DNA from: an uncultured Carboxylicivirga sp.
Lineage (GTDB): Bacteria; Bacteroidota; Bacteroidia; Bacteroidales; Marinilabiliaceae
Assembly: GCF_963668385.1 (NCBI RefSeq)
Contig: NZ_OY764327.1
Location: 620,001 to 684,000 of the forward strand
Reading direction: 5' to 3'
DNA: 64,000 nucleotides
In this document: piece by piece, positions 1-10,000 of the stretch
Layout of the letters: each line of letters begins with the position of its first letter
Numbering within the stretch: the first letter of the stretch is position 1
The notes under the pieces: model-generated
Told to the model about the DNA's origin: nothing
Databases searched by the model: none
The model's input: only the letters and a program-made list of their open reading frames with translations
Position numbers and translations under genes: made by a program

Positions 1-163
1 CCGCGAAGAATATCAAACAGAAGAAGGTGAAGCATTACGTCAGGATGACAAATTTGCTTATTCTGCTTGTTGGGAATACCAAGGCGAAGATAAGGCTCCT
101 GTAATGCACAAAGAGGAACTTACTTTTGATGTGGTAAAAGTTGCACAACGTAACTACAAATAA
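1..163 (+). CDS. sdhA: Succinate dehydrogenase/fumarate reductase flavoprotein subunit, C-terminal end (partial)
   Basis: The window opens inside this gene; the frame starts at base 2 and gives 53 residues to a TAA at 161-163. The tail (REEYQTEEGEALRQDDKF, then CWEYQGEDKAP, then VVKVAQRNYK) looks like the C-terminus of Bacteroidota SdhA/FrdA, the FAD subunit that oxidises succinate or reduces fumarate at the membrane. The sdhB gene follows after 39 bases on the same strand, the expected operon order. The catalytic and FAD regions lie outside the window, so the call rests on the tail and the neighbour. Confidence 0.85.
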   Translation, partial: REEYQTEEGEALRQDDKFAYSACWEYQGEDKAPVMHKEELTFDVVKVAQRNYK

Positions 164-202
164 TCTCATAGGTCAATAGTTTTAATTGTTAAACAGAGAA
201 AA

Positions 203-958
203 ATGGAAAATAATATAAATTTGACTCTAAAGGTTTGGCGTCAAAACGGACCTCAAGACAAAGGTCGTTTTGAAACATACAAATTAGAGAAAGTATCTAC
301 CGAAAGTTCATTCCTTGAGATGATGGACATCTTGAATGAGCAATTGGTAAACGAAGGAAAAGAACCTGTTGCATTCGATCACGATTGTCGTGAAGGTATT
401 TGCGGAATGTGTTCATTATACATCAACGGACGTCCTCATGGACCAGATGATGATGTAACTACTTGTCAATTACACATGCGTAAATTCAAAGATGGTGAAA
501 CAATCACTATCGAGCCTTGGCGTTCTGCTGGTTTCCCTGTAATCAAAGATTTAATGGTTAACCGTAACGCTTTCGATCAAATTATTGCTGCAGGCGGTTA
601 CACTTCAGTAAGTACTGGTGGTGTACCTGATGCAAATGCTATTCCTATTCCTAAAGATGACGCTGACGAGGCTATGGATGCTGCTTCATGTATTGGTTGT
701 GGTGCTTGTGTTGCAACTTGTAAAAATGGATCAGCAATGTTATTCGTTTCAGCAAAAGTTAGTCACTTAGCTTTATTGCCACAAGGAAAAGTGGAAGCTG
801 CTCGTAGAGCAAAAGCCATGGTAGCAAAAATGGACGAATTAGGATTTGGTAACTGTACCAATACCGGAGCATGTGAAGTTGAATGTCCTAAAAGTGTATC
901 AATTTCAAACATTGCTCGTTTGAATCGCGAATTTTTAAAAGCTAAATTTCAAGACTAA
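203..958 (+). CDS. sdhB: Succinate dehydrogenase/fumarate reductase iron-sulfur subunit
   Basis: This 251-residue subunit passes electrons between the flavoprotein and the quinone-binding membrane anchor. The N-terminal plant-ferredoxin-type domain carries C62, C67 and C70 (motif CREGICGMC) and C88 for the [2Fe-2S] cluster. The C-terminal domain has C163-x2-C166-x2-C169-x3-C173 and C218, C224 and C228, matching the ligands for the [4Fe-4S] and [3Fe-4S] clusters. All ligands are present, so the protein should be functional. It is the last gene of the operon: a hairpin terminator starts 29 bases after the stop. Sequence alone does not settle whether the complex runs as succinate dehydrogenase or fumarate reductase in vivo. 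Confidence 0.95.
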   Translation: MENNINLTLKVWRQNGPQDKGRFETYKLEKVSTESSFLEMMDILNEQLVNEGKEPVAFDHDCREGICGMCSLYINGRPHGPDDDVTTCQLHMRKFKDGETITIEPWRSAGFPVIKDLMVNRNAFDQIIAAGGYTSVSTGGVPDANAIPIPKDDADEAMDAASCIGCGACVATCKNGSAMLFVSAKVSHLALLPQGKVEAARRAKAMVAKMDELGFGNCTNTGACEVECPKSVSISNIARLNREFLKAKFQD

Positions 959-986
959 AAAGACTTGAAGCTTTTTATACTCCTCC

Positions 987-1017
987 AACCACCTTTCGTT
1001 TGAAAGGTGGTTTTTTT
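987..1017 (+). terminator. Rho-independent terminator of the sdh/frd operon
   Basis: An 11-bp stem (987-997 with 1002-1012, core ccacctttc/gaaaggtgg) and a 4-base loop run into a T tract at 1011-1017, directly after sdhB. Confidence 0.9.
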
Positions 1018-1058
1018 ATGCTTCATTTTCAACTATGCGTTATTTCCTTATAATTTAG

Positions 1059-1090
1059 TTTGTTAATGAAATGTATTTTTTTTACTTTAG
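1059..1090 (+). promoter_or_regulatory. Bacteroidota-type promoter (-33 TTTG, -7 TACTTTAG)
   Basis: TTTG at 1059-1062 and TACTTTAG at 1083-1090 are 20 bases apart, close to the TTTG / TAnnTTTG consensus of the primary sigma factor in this phylum. Transcription would start near 1097. That is downstream of the in-frame ATG at 1071 and supports the ATG at 1122 as the true start of the next gene. Confidence 0.6.
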
Positions 1091-1121
1091 TGCGAATAGG
1101 TTTCATTTAACAAATCTGTCT

Positions 1122-1826
1122 ATGCCATATCGTCGTCTTCCCAACACTGATCAAGCCAGATTGAGAGCTATGAAAGCCATGCAAAATAAAGGCATGCAGG
1201 TAAATCCATTTGATCTAGCGTTTTCACAAAAGCACTTTTTACGACTTCAGTCGTTTTTGCCACAGTATGAACAAGCCATCAATCAATATAATTTTAGCAA
1301 AGAAAGACAGGCAAAATATGGCAAACTATTAAACGATCAGTTTAAAACAGCTCGACTATATATTTCGCATTTTATTCAGGTATTTAATTTTTGTATTGCT
1401 CGTAAAGAAATAAAGCCCGAAACCCGAAAACTTTTTGGGTTTGCAGAAGATGATAAATCTGTTCCTGAAATGGGAACTGAACAACAATTGTTACAAATAG
1501 GTAAGAACCTCATTGAAGGTGAAGAAAAAAGGATGATGCAAAGTGGAACCCGTATCTATAACCCTTCCATTGCCGTTGTAAAAGTACAATTCGAAAAGTT
1601 CAAAGATTATTACAATAATCACAAAAATTTGCTTGTTACCACTCAAAAGATGCACGATAAAGTGGTTCAACTAAGACAAAATGCTGATGATATAATTCTT
1701 GCTACCTGGAATGAAATTGAAGCAAAATTTGACCATCTATCAGGTGATGAAAAAAGAAAAAAAGCAAGTGAATATGGTATTGTTTATTTCTTAAGAAAGC
1801 ACGAAAAAGAACAACAAGCAGAATAA
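1122..1826 (+). CDS. Conserved helical protein of unknown function (paralogue of the gene at 44343-45056)
   Basis: I do not recognise a named function for this 234-residue, mostly helical, soluble protein. It has no signal peptide or membrane segment. The start at 1122 (MPYRRLPNTDQARLRAMK) is preferred over the ATG at 1071 because the promoter -7 box overlaps the latter. By eye it is related to the minus-strand gene at 44343-45056: 'LPNTDQARLRAMK' matches 'FPQSDNARSQFLK', 'LPQYEQ' matches 'LPQFDQ', 'YNPSIAVVK' matches 'INPSASELK', and the C-terminal pattern LR-x4-DDII ... KR ... YG-x2-Y is shared. It is monocistronic and converges on the DUF502 gene with a 14-base gap. Confidence 0.75.
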   Translation: MPYRRLPNTDQARLRAMKAMQNKGMQVNPFDLAFSQKHFLRLQSFLPQYEQAINQYNFSKERQAKYGKLLNDQFKTARLYISHFIQVFNFCIARKEIKPETRKLFGFAEDDKSVPEMGTEQQLLQIGKNLIEGEEKRMMQSGTRIYNPSIAVVKVQFEKFKDYYNNHKNLLVTTQKMHDKVVQLRQNADDIILATWNEIEAKFDHLSGDEKRKKASEYGIVYFLRKHEKEQQAE

Positions 1827-1840
1827 AACAGATATTTTTT

Positions 1841-2422
1841 TTATTTAACCTTGGTTACTCCACCCGAAACAATAAACTTCATTACATCGGCAGAATTGGC
1901 ATCTATTGGCTGAACCTTGTTAGCTGGAACAATATACAACTCGCCTAAAACACCATACGAACTGGGTAAATAAACTGCGATCATTTCTTTAATTCCTATA
2001 TCGCTTAGCTCCGAAGCAGTAATAAATCCCAATCGATGTAAAATACCTTCTTCATCTAAAGTGACCATTACCGGCTGTTCGAATTTACGTTCTTTACCCA
2101 CAAAAGCCGAAAGTAAATCTTTTACCGAGCTGTAAATCATCTTAATCAAAGGTGCCCTTTTCAATAAATTGTCAAAAGCACTAGATATTGGAGTAGTAAT
2201 TAATCGCTGACCAAGAAATCCGGCCATTGTAATGGCAATAAGAATTATCACCAATCCAATTCCTGGAAAACTAAATTTAGATAAAACACCATGCTGAAAT
2301 ATTTCTAAATCAAGCAAAAGTCCATCTAACCAAATAAAAGATACAATTAAAACATATAGCGTAATACCAATTGGAGCTACATACAAAAGACCTTGTAGGA
2401 AATATCCTATCAGCTTCTTCAT
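1841..2422 (-). CDS. DUF502 family membrane protein
   Basis: This 193-residue protein has two hydrophobic segments near the N-terminus (about residues 5-30 and 48-70). A soluble C-terminal part follows, with the DUF502 signature region (PLIKMIYSSVKDLLSAF, then a beta-rich tail with AVYLPSSYGVLGELYIVP). The family is widespread in bacteria and archaea and has no established biochemical role. The TAA stop is 14 bases from the end of the convergent gene. A 57-base gap separates it from the upstream MmcQ gene, so the two may or may not share a transcript. Confidence 0.85.
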   Translation of the reverse strand: MKKLIGYFLQGLLYVAPIGITLYVLIVSFIWLDGLLLDLEIFQHGVLSKFSFPGIGLVIILIAITMAGFLGQRLITTPISSAFDNLLKRAPLIKMIYSSVKDLLSAFVGKERKFEQPVMVTLDEEGILHRLGFITASELSDIGIKEMIAVYLPSSYGVLGELYIVPANKVQPIDANSADVMKFIVSGGVTKVK

Positions 2423-2479
2423 TTTTTTTAGATTGGGTGTAATTATTCGTCTTTATACGCAAATGAACAACAATTGTTT

Positions 2480-2830
2480 TCAAAAACCCATTTGTTGCTT
2501 CACCTTTTTCGTTAGTCCGTTAACTATTAAATCATACGAATGGTCAATCCACTGATAAATCAATTCATCTTTTACCAATCCATTTATCAAGATTGTATTC
2601 CAGTGCTTTTTACTCATATGATAACCGGGCATAACACAATCGTACTGCTCGCGCAGTTCAATCGCCAATTCAGGATCGCATTTTAAATTCAAATAAAAAT
2701 CACCCTCCAAATCGGTTAATGCGAACATCTTACCTGCAACTTTAAACACCAAAGTGGTTTCATCAAAAGGAAAGTCTTCGGTAACAGCCTTCTTCTTTAA
2801 ACAATATTCTCGGAACTCTTCAATATTCAT
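2480..2830 (-). CDS. MmcQ/YjbR family protein
   Basis: This 116-residue protein has the usual length and layout of the YjbR/MmcQ fold: 'MNIEEFREYCLKKKAVTEDFPF' split as an N-terminal helix and turn, 'VFKVAGKMFALTDLE' strands, then 'YHMSKKHWNTILING' and a C-terminal helix. The fold is often called DNA-binding-like (double wing), but direct evidence for DNA binding across the family is thin. It lies 98 bases downstream of yraN on the same strand and may belong to that unit. Confidence 0.85.
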   Translation of the reverse strand: MNIEEFREYCLKKKAVTEDFPFDETTLVFKVAGKMFALTDLEGDFYLNLKCDPELAIELREQYDCVMPGYHMSKKHWNTILINGLVKDELIYQWIDHSYDLIVNGLTKKVKQQMGF

Positions 2831-2928
2831 AAATCCAATTTATATAGATTATTAGACTTTTAGCAACCAGACCATAGACTAATTTAAAGATCGTACAAAC
2901 ACTTATTGCAAATCCTTTAACTATTAAA

Positions 2929-3291
2929 TTATAAAGTAGGATGAAAGGCTTCTCTGATATGTTCTACTTTCCATTCTCCATCTTCAGGAATAATCGTTAT
3001 TACATCAAAACGAATTTCTTCCTGAATATTTTTTTCGATTACATAAGCCTCGGTAGCCTCTACAATAAATCTAATTTTAGACGGGGTAATCGCCTCCTTT
3101 GGATGCTCCCAGCCATCGGTACTTCTTGTTTTTACTTCTACTATAACCAAATGCGAATTGTCGTATGCTATAATATCAAGTTCTTTTCTATTGTATCGCC
3201 AATTTCTATCAACAATTCTAAAACCTTGTTCAATCAAATATCGGGCAGCATACTCCTCTCCTTCTTTTCCTAATTCGTTATGATTAGCCAT
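2929..3291 (-). CDS. yraN: YraN family protein (UPF0102, endonuclease-like fold)
   Basis: This 120-residue protein opens with the family hallmark NELGKEGEEYAARYL. It carries the PD-(D/E)xK-like core: E in 'NRKELDIIAYD', then D and the EVKTRS segment (about residues 38-58). The fold is that of Holliday-junction resolvase-type nucleases; the physiological role is unproven. The start is three bases from the end of the upstream ldcA gene, so the pair is almost certainly co-transcribed. Confidence 0.9.
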   Translation of the reverse strand: MANHNELGKEGEEYAARYLIEQGFRIVDRNWRYNRKELDIIAYDNSHLVIVEVKTRSTDGWEHPKEAITPSKIRFIVEATEAYVIEKNIQEEIRFDVITIIPEDGEWKVEHIREAFHPTL

Positions 3292-3294
3292 AAT

Positions 3295-4197
3295 TTAGAA
3301 CCTTATTTTAACATCACAATTACATGCCGATAAATTAATGCGCTTCCCAAGTATCAAAGGCATATTAATACTGCCATGGCCGGCAGGAAAACCAAATATT
3401 ACTGGGTAATCATAGCTGCCAACAGCTTCTTTGATAATCTCAAAAGCGTCTAATCCAAATTTTTCGTCATTATCTTTCATTTCGGTAAACTGACCAACAA
3501 TCAATCCGCTTAACTGCTTTAAAAAACCACTCAAACGTAGATTCTGCATCATTCGATCCAAACTATACAAGTATTCCGAAACATCTTCGATAAATAAAAT
3601 TTTACCATGTGGTTCAATATCATAAGATGTTGCTCTCATTGTTTGTATTAACGACAAGTTACCACCAACTAACAAACCTTCGGCCTCTCCATTTCGGTTT
3701 AACTGATGTGGTTTAAATTTATAAGTTGGCAATTCTCCATGCAAAACCTTAAACAGCTCCACCATATCCTCATCATCTTTTGATTTATCAGGAAAATTTT
3801 TAGGCATTGGGCCATGAATCGAAGCTACCTTCAACTCATTTTGCAAACGTGCATGCAGCACTGTAATATCGCTATATCCAATAACCCATTTAGGCTTATT
3901 TATAAAATGAGTAAAATCCAATTGGTCGATAATTCGCGCAGTTCCATATCCTCCTCGTGCACAGAAAATAGCTTCTACATCCTCTCTATCAAGCATCATT
4001 TGCAAGTCCGTAGCTCTATGCTCATCTGTTCCTGCAAATTGATGATATGCGTTGGTTGCATGCTGTCCTACCACAACATTATAACCCAAACTGATTAAAA
4101 ATTTTTCGGCGAAACGAATTGTTTCAGAATCAATCTTACCTGCCGGTGATATTATACCAATAGTTGAACCTTTGGTTAAAGACTTAGGAAAAATCAT
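3295..4197 (-). CDS. ldcA: LD-carboxypeptidase (peptidase family S66), murein recycling
   Basis: This 300-residue S66 enzyme removes the terminal D-alanine from tetrapeptides released from peptidoglycan, a cytoplasmic recycling step. The nucleophile motif GYSD is present (S109), preceded by the substrate-loop motif ARGGYG near residue 80. The C-terminal region holds the expected glutamate (EDVSEYLY, near 206) and histidine (PAGHGSINMPL, near 279) of the Ser-Glu-His triad. No signal peptide is visible, in line with a cytoplasmic role. It leads a unit with yraN. Confidence 0.92.
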   Translation of the reverse strand: MIFPKSLTKGSTIGIISPAGKIDSETIRFAEKFLISLGYNVVVGQHATNAYHQFAGTDEHRATDLQMMLDREDVEAIFCARGGYGTARIIDQLDFTHFINKPKWVIGYSDITVLHARLQNELKVASIHGPMPKNFPDKSKDDEDMVELFKVLHGELPTYKFKPHQLNRNGEAEGLLVGGNLSLIQTMRATSYDIEPHGKILFIEDVSEYLYSLDRMMQNLRLSGFLKQLSGLIVGQFTEMKDNDEKFGLDAFEIIKEAVGSYDYPVIFGFPAGHGSINMPLILGKRINLSACNCDVKIRF

Positions 4198-4246
4198 ATA
4201 TTATTACAACAAGTAACAAGATTAAAGCACAAAAAACAGATAATCC

Positions 4247-4344
4247 TATCTTTGTGTTTAGGGTTGATGCCTTAATCTTACTACTATTATTAAATAGTTT
4301 GCATATCTTTGTGAAGTTAATAAAATGCCCCGAATGATACGGGG
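4247..4344 (+). promoter_or_regulatory. metG upstream region: two -7-like boxes and a short hairpin
   Basis: The 10-mer TATCTTTGTG occurs twice on the plus strand, at 4247-4256 and 4304-4313; both match the TAnnTTTG -7 consensus. Neither has a good TTTG 19-21 bases upstream, so the promoter call is tentative. Downstream of the second box, cccc-g (4328-4332) pairs with c-gggg (4340-4344) and is followed by ttttgtttt. It could be a weak terminator or attenuator in the metG leader, or end-of-unit structure. Confidence 0.4.
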
Positions 4345-4390
4345 TTTTGTTTTGATTTATATTACCCAACCATAAAAGTATTCAGACGGA

Positions 4391-6430
4391 ATGAAGACGG
4401 GAAATTTTAAAAGAACGCTGGTAACAACAGCATTACCTTATGCCAATGGACCAGTGCATATCGGACACTTAGCCGGAGTTTATGTACCTGCAGATATTTA
4501 TGTTCGTTACCTACGCATGAAGAAGGAAGATGTTGTTTTAATTGGCGGATCGGACGAACATGGCGTACCTATTACATTAAAAGCAAAAAACGAAGGTGTT
4601 ACGCCACAAGATATTGTTGACAAATACCACGGCATTATCAAAGATTCATTTGAAAAATTTGGTATCTCGTTCGACATCTATTCCCGAACTACTTCCGAAA
4701 CGCATAAAAAAACTGCATCAGAGTTTTTCAGAACCTTATATGACAAAGGTGAATTTATTGAAAAAGAGTCTGAGCAATATTACGACGAAGAAGCCAAACA
4801 ATTTTTAGCCGACAGATATATTACCGGAACTTGCCCTCATTGTAAAAGTGAAGGAGCTTATGGTGATCAGTGCGAAAGTTGCGGAACTTCGTTAAATGCA
4901 ACTGATTTAATAAATCCTCATTCTGTTATTTCAGGCAGTACTCCTGTAATTCGAACAACTAAACATTGGTATCTTCCATTGGATAAACACGAGCCATTTT
5001 TAAAGAAATGGATATTGGAAGATCACAAAGAATGGAAATCAAATGTTTATGGCCAGTGTAAATCTTGGATTGATTTAGGTTTACAACCACGTGCGGTAAG
5101 CCGCGATTTAGATTGGGGGGTTCCAGTTCCTGTTGAAGGAGCCGACGGCAAAGTTCTTTATGTGTGGTTTGATGCACCTATTGGATATATCTCAGCAACT
5201 AAAGATCTTACCCCCGAATGGGAAAAATACTGGAAAGATCCTGAAACACGCATGTTGCATTTCATCGGAAAAGACAATATTGTGTTCCATTGTATTGTAT
5301 TTCCATCAATGTTAAAAGCTGAAGGTAGTTACATCTTACCAGAAAATGTTCCTGCTAACGAATTCTTGAACCTTGAAGGTGATAAGATTTCAACTTCTCG
5401 TAATTGGGCTGTTTGGTTACACGAATATTTGGTTGATTTTAAAGATAAGCAAGATGTATTAAGATATACACTTACAGCCAACGCTCCGGAAACAAAAGAC
5501 AATGACTTTACCTGGAAAGATTTTCAGGCGCGTAATAATAATGAATTAGTTGCCATTTTAGGAAACTTCGTAAACCGTGCAGTTGTTTTAACACACAAAT
5601 ACTACGATGGAATAGTTCCTGCTGCGGGAGAATTAAATGATTTTGACAAAGAAACATTAAATGAAATTCCGGCAATTGTTAAAAGAGTAGAAGAAGCATT
5701 GGATCATTTCCGTTTTCGTGAAGCAGTTAAAGAAGCTATCAATTTAGCACGTTTAGGGAACAAATACCTTGCAGACACTGAGCCATGGAAATTAATTAAA
5801 ACAGATGCCGATCGTGTAAAAACAATCATGAACATTGCGCTTCAGATTACAGCCAATACAGCCGTTTTAATTGAACCATTCTTACCATTTACAGCTAAAA
5901 AGATGCAAAGCATGCTAAATCTTGAAGGCTTAGACTGGTCTGCTTGCGGAAATATTGAATTATTGGCTACAGGAAAAGAGATCAACAAACCAGAATTGTT
6001 ATTTGAAAAAATCGAAGACGAAACAATTCAGTCTCAGCTTGACAAATTACAGCAAACAAAAGTAGCTAACGAAGCTGCCAATAAAACAGCTACTCCAGTA
6101 AAAGATAACATTGAGTTTGATGATTTCACAAAAATGGATATTCGTGTAGGTACAATTTTAGAAGCTGAGAAAGTCGCCAAAACAAAAAAACTACTTCAGT
6201 TAAAAGTGGATACAGGAATTGATCAACGAACTGTAGTTTCGGGCATTGCAGAATATTTCAAACCGGAAGAAATCATTGGAAAACAAGTTAGCATCTTGGT
6301 TAACCTGGCTCCGCGAAAAATTAGAGGAATTGAATCGCAAGGAATGATTCTAATGGCAGAAGATGCCACTGGTAAACTTGAATTTATCACACCTGCTAAT
6401 TCTGTAAAACCGGGTTCTGAAATCAGATAA
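4391..6430 (+). CDS. metG: Methionyl-tRNA synthetase with C-terminal tRNA-binding domain
   Basis: This 679-residue class I synthetase charges tRNA-Met. The HIGH motif is seen as VHIGHLAG near residue 24 and the KMSKS loop as DKISTSRN near 335. A zinc knuckle CPHC ... CESCG lies near residues 147-162. An anticodon-binding helical domain (about 390-550) follows. The C-terminal OB-fold tRNA-binding domain (about 570-679, [18 protein letters not shown]) is of the EMAP/Trbp111 type that drives dimerisation. Length and order fit the long bacterial form. It is a single-gene unit with its own terminator. Confidence 0.97.
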   Translation: MKTGNFKRTLVTTALPYANGPVHIGHLAGVYVPADIYVRYLRMKKEDVVLIGGSDEHGVPITLKAKNEGVTPQDIVDKYHGIIKDSFEKFGISFDIYSRTTSETHKKTASEFFRTLYDKGEFIEKESEQYYDEEAKQFLADRYITGTCPHCKSEGAYGDQCESCGTSLNATDLINPHSVISGSTPVIRTTKHWYLPLDKHEPFLKKWILEDHKEWKSNVYGQCKSWIDLGLQPRAVSRDLDWGVPVPVEGADGKVLYVWFDAPIGYISATKDLTPEWEKYWKDPETRMLHFIGKDNIVFHCIVFPSMLKAEGSYILPENVPANEFLNLEGDKISTSRNWAVWLHEYLVDFKDKQDVLRYTLTANAPETKDNDFTWKDFQARNNNELVAILGNFVNRAVVLTHKYYDGIVPAAGELNDFDKETLNEIPAIVKRVEEALDHFRFREAVKEAINLARLGNKYLADTEPWKLIKTDADRVKTIMNIALQITANTAVLIEPFLPFTAKKMQSMLNLEGLDWSACGNIELLATGKEINKPELLFEKIEDETIQSQLDKLQQTKVANEAANKTATPVKDNIEFDDFTKMDIRVGTILEAEKVAKTKKLLQLKVDTGIDQRTVVSGIAEYFKPEEIIGKQVSILVNLAPRKIRGIESQGMILMAEDATGKLEFITPANSVKPGSEIR

Positions 6431-6450
6431 TAAAACACAACTAATACACA

Positions 6451-6483
6451 AGTGGGTTTACATCAGATAGACCCACTTTTTTT
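6451..6483 (+). terminator. Rho-independent terminator of metG
   Basis: The arms agtgggt (6451-6457) and acccact (6471-6477) are followed by a T tract, 20 bases after the metG stop. Confidence 0.88.
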
Positions 6484-7059
6484 ACTCATTATAAAAGTAA
6501 TTTACAATCCCTTCTCTATATTTGTGTTAAATTATCAACACACCCCCATAAAAACATACCTCTTATCACATAAATTACCTTTTTAGTATTATTTATACCC
6601 TCATTCGTCAAACCTCTCAGCAGTTTCAAGTAAAAAACAAAACCTTTCTGTTGGTATATCAGAAACGAATATTATTTTTACTCCTCAATTATAGTTTTAT
6701 TGTACAACACTTCGTTATAGCAAATCGGCTCCCCAATTGTTGCAGTAACTGCGCTACAACAAACCGAATTTGCAATTAGCTTATATTCTGTGTAATACAA
6801 GCTCAATCATCAAAATACAACAAATAATCTGACGGATTATTTGATTATGTTTTGGATAATACATCACACATATAATAAAGTACATATATTAAGATGTAAG
6901 TAACTACATCTACAGAAATTTTATTGTTAATAGTATTCTTCTTTAAAAAGAGGTATGCTATTGATGTGTATTGCTGTTAATTAAAACATAAAGACAACAA
7001 AGAAAAATACAACTAACGTAGCTTTTGCTACACTTTTTTTAAACCTAATTATTAATTTT
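6484..7059 (+). other. Long non-coding leader/intergenic region before the giant protease
   Basis: No ORF of note lies in these 576 bases. Three structures are visible. First, an extended imperfect hairpin spans 6721-6772 (caaatcgg with ccgaatttg outside; ttgttgcag 6737-6745 with ctacaacaa 6754-6762 inside, one mismatch). Second, a perfect 9-bp inverted repeat caaataatc/gattatttg with a 5-base spacer lies at 6821-6843. Third, a gtagc-tttt-gctac hairpin at 7018-7031 is followed by a T7 run at 7034-7040. The last could cause weak premature termination. No clear -33/-7 promoter pair was found, so the transcription start is unknown. Confidence 0.5.
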
Positions 7060-10000
7060 ATGATCAAAAATTATCTTTCTAAAATTGTGCACTATTTTCA
7101 TTTGAGTAGTGCTTTAACCCTACACCGAGCAAGTATAAAAACGAGCTTGCTCTTATTTTTTTGCTTTTCGCTTATAAGTACCAATGGTATTGCACAAATT
7201 AAGCAAACACAACAAACTGCTGACAAAAAACAAAGTCAAACAAAAACGGTGCTTACTTCGCAGCCAGTAAGTACATCTTTTAAGGCTAACTCAGCTAAAA
7301 GCTTAAACTCTTCTAATGTAAGCACAAATGCTCCTGCGGCTATACAACAAGATGAGTCACAAAAAATGAGTACAAAGCAAGCTAAATTAACTCAATCAGA
7401 TAAACTACGTGTTTTGTCAACAGAGTTTGCGAAAAAAAGCGATAAAAAAAGAGCTATTGCTTTGCAAATGGCAAAAGAAAATGGTTGGGTAATTAAAAAA
7501 GAGGTTGACGGACGTTTAATGGAATTACAAGGAATTGACGAAAATAATCGTCCTTTGTATTACATTACAACTAATGCCGGAGCCGCTAAAACAACATCTA
7601 CTGATAAAGTTTATGAAGGTGGGCCACTTGGTTTAAGCCTTGATGGAACTGGTGTTCATGCTGCTGTTTGGGATGGTGGAGCTGTTCGCCCAACTCACCA
7701 GGAATTTACCAACACTGGTACTTCCAGAATTCATCAATCAGATGGTGTAACTGCAACCAACTATCACTCAACACACGTTGCAGGTACTATGATAGCAGCA
7801 GGGGTTGATGCTGATGCAAAAGGGATGGCCTTTAATGGTGAATTAAATACTTACGACTGGACCAATGACATAAGTGAAATGGCAGCCGATGCAGCTGATG
7901 GTCTGTTAATATCTAACCACTCTTATGGATATGTGCATGGCTGGTCTACCAATGGTATTAGCTGGACTTGGTATGGTGATCCAGACATTAGCGACCAAGA
8001 AGACTATCGCTTTGGATTTTACTCAAGTTCTTCTCAAGATTTAGATGAAGTAGCTTACAGCGCTCCATATTATCTAATATTAAAAGCTGCAGGTAACGAC
8101 AGAGGAGACGGACCTACCAATGGCGAATATCCACAAGATGGACCGTATGATTGTATTGGAACAGCTGCAGCTGCCAAAAACATTATGACCGTTGGAGCGG
8201 TAAATGAATTATCTAGTGGTTATACCGGTAACCCTGGTGATGTAATCATGTCTAGTTTTAGTGGCTGGGGCCCTGTTGATGATGGACGTATCAAACCTGA
8301 TATTGTTGCTAAAGGTGTGGAAACCTATTCAACTTACGATACTGATGACCAAGCATACAATACCATTAGTGGTACAAGTATGGCAACACCAGCAGTTTCT
8401 GGTTCTTTAATGTTACTTCAACAACATTATCATAATTTGAACGGTGAATATATGAAGTCAGCTACTCTTAAAGGAGTTGCTATTCATACAGCTGACGAGT
8501 GTGGGTCAAATCCTGGTCCTGATTATGTATATGGATGGGGACTATTAAACACAGCTAGTGCTGCTGAGTTAATTTCAAACAATAACTTATCGACGCTGAT
8601 TCAGGAAAGAACTTACTCTGGAGACGAACAAACAATAACTGTTAAAGCTTCAGGTGCAGGTCCATTGGTTGTTTCAATGGTATGGACTGATGTTGAAGGT
8701 ACTCCTGTAGCACCTCAACTAGACCCTGCAGATGCAATGTTGGTAAACGACCTAGACATTAAAGTTTCAGCTGATGGTACCGATTTTTATCCTTACAAAT
8801 TAGATAAAGACAATCCGGAAGCTGCTGCAACAACTGGAGTTAATGATGTTGATAACGTTGAAAAAATTGTAATTGACAATCCTGTTGCAGGAGAAACATA
8901 CACTATTACAATCTCTCATAAAGGAACTATCACTAATTCAACTCAAGATTTTTCTTTGATTGTTTCTGGTATTGTTATGGAAGGTGTTTACACTGCTACA
9001 CTTAACGTATCAGATGCAGACGGAATAGTTGATGGCGCAACTGTTGTATTAAATGGTTTAACTAAAAAAACTAACGCTGAAGGAAGTGTAACCTTTATTG
9101 TTGAGGATGGAAAAACCTATGAGTACACTGTTTCTAAATATGGTTACTACGATGCAACTGGTAGTTTTACTGTTGCTGGCGACAACCTAGTTGAAGGTGT
9201 TACATTAACAGGTTTGCCTAGTTACGATATAACATTCAATGTTAGCTCATCCGAAACAAGTGAACCAATTCAATATGCAAATATTGAAATAGATGGTAAA
9301 TCAGGACTAACAGATGCAACTGGTAGTGTTACAATTAGTGGTATTATTGAAGGAGAACAAGAATATACTGTTTCAGCAAATGAATTCACAAAAGTATCCG
9401 GAACCATTACTGTTAGTGAAAACTCATCTATTGATATTAGTTTAGATCCTTCTCCTGTATTATGGGATAACTATTCTACAGTTGAAACTACAAATGGTAT
9501 CGTTTCAACAAACTTGGGAGGGCTAGGCGAAATTCCTGCTGGTTTAATCGAAAGTGCTGATGACTTTATCGTTCCCGAAGGAGCAGTTTGGAATGACATT
9601 GATATCTATGCCTATGGTTTCTCATCAAACACACCATACCCAGAATCGTTCTATATGGTAATTTATGGAGATAACGATGGTGTTCCTGGAGATATGATTT
9701 TCGAACAGATGTATACTCCTCTTAATGTTGAAGAGCCAGTTTTCCCTCTTAATAACATGAATCTTACTCCTGGTAAATACTGGATATCTATTTCAGGTCA
9801 CTACCCAGAAGCATCTGCGGTATCTGCTGCAAGATGGAATATATTCACTGTTACAGAAACACAAAATGGTGAAGCTATGCTTCGCGATCATCCCGATGCC
9901 TTTAGTGCTGGTGCTACAGATTGGACATCAATTGCTACTCTAACCGGAGATGCAACTGTTTCTCTTCAGTTTGCTATCTATAAAGGTGTTCCTCGTTACG

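Noticed and set aside
4184-4369. 61-codon minus-strand ORF before ldcA
   Set aside because: It overlaps the ldcA start and covers the metG promoter region; no motif, and the composition is that of intergenic DNA.
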